Shown here piece after piece: positions 14,241-14,356 of a stretch of 14,356 nucleotides of DNA. A model generated the notes under the pieces. It was given only the letters and a program-made list of their open reading frames with translations. It ran no database searches and was not told the DNA's origin. The DNA lies in assembly GCA_031279175.1 (NCBI GenBank), contig JAITJA010000121.1:1-14356 (forward strand), read 5' to 3'. Source of the stretch: Odoribacteraceae bacterium. GTDB taxonomy: Bacteria; Bacteroidota; Bacteroidia; Bacteroidales; Marinifilaceae. The stretch's first letter is position 1. Every line of letters begins with the position of its first letter. A program made the translations under genes and the position numbers.

Positions 14241-14356
14241 GTAAACCGGAAGGTTTTCACCGGCAGTACCGGGTCGCCCGAACGCGAAAAAATGTCAACG
14301 ATGTTAAAACGGGAGGGGGGTGATCGCGCTCCACTGGCGGGCGACGCCTTATTTAT
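14241..14356. other. Window end without recognised feature
   Basis: The last 116 bp continue the GC-rich, gene-free region. I see no complete repeat unit, promoter or reading frame that I could support. A small ACCGG/CCGGT inverted repeat lies around 14246-14270. Confidence 0.3.

Noticed and set aside
13737..14323. Overlapping open frames on both strands in the right array (up to 157 codons)
   Set aside because: They arise from the repeat, are rich in Arg, Ser and Ala, and the 41-bp step changes frame at each unit, so no protein repeat is kept.

Overview
This window looks like chromosomal DNA from a GC-rich member of the Bacteroidota, most likely Bacteroidales. The reasons are a SusC/SusD pair with a FecR anti-sigma factor, small lipoproteins with MKK...AAC/VAC signal peptides, AT-rich start regions without a Shine-Dalgarno sequence, and promoters of the Bacteroidota type (TTTG, 19-21 bp, TAnnTTTG). 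The ribosomal block rplM-rpsI-rpsB-tsf also fits. I cannot name the genus from this sequence.

Layout. Bases 1-157 hold a tandem array with a 42-bp period. A strong intrinsic terminator (195-228, minus strand) follows. From 8677 down to 255 runs a minus-strand nutrient-uptake operon: FecR-type anti-sigma factor, SusC/RagA TonB-dependent transporter with an N-terminal STN domain, SusD/RagB lipoprotein, a DUF4843-type lipoprotein and a PKD-like lipoprotein. The last four genes lie 11-24 bp apart; FecR and susC are separated by 85 bp holding two hairpins. The expected reading is that substrate binding at SusC/SusD is signalled by the STN domain to FecR, which controls an ECF sigma factor that drives the operon. 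No sigma gene lies beside FecR in this window, and no glycoside hydrolase, peptidase or sulfatase is present, so the substrate cannot be read from the locus.

Between FecR and the next gene lies a 342-bp gap with a notable 95-bp inverted-repeat structure (8711-8805) and a TAnnTTTG promoter element. On the plus strand follows an ArnT/GT39-like integral membrane glycosyltransferase (9020-10618). It converges on the translation operon, and a bidirectional terminator (10659-10691) separates the two. The translation operon is read on the minus strand in the order rplM, rpsI, rpsB, tsf from a textbook Bacteroidota promoter at 13447-13477, with a leader of about 180 nt. rplM appears to begin with GTG.

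The right end (about 13500-14356) carries no convincing gene. It is a very GC-rich, hairpin-rich stretch dominated by a second tandem array (13735-14240) with a 41-42-bp period. Both arrays share the same core, a TTCGCG-N4-CGCGAA palindrome repeated about every four helical turns, although the rest of the unit differs. The paired arrays are the most unusual thing in the window. Their change between 41- and 42-bp periods argues against a protein-coding minisatellite, and their role is unknown.
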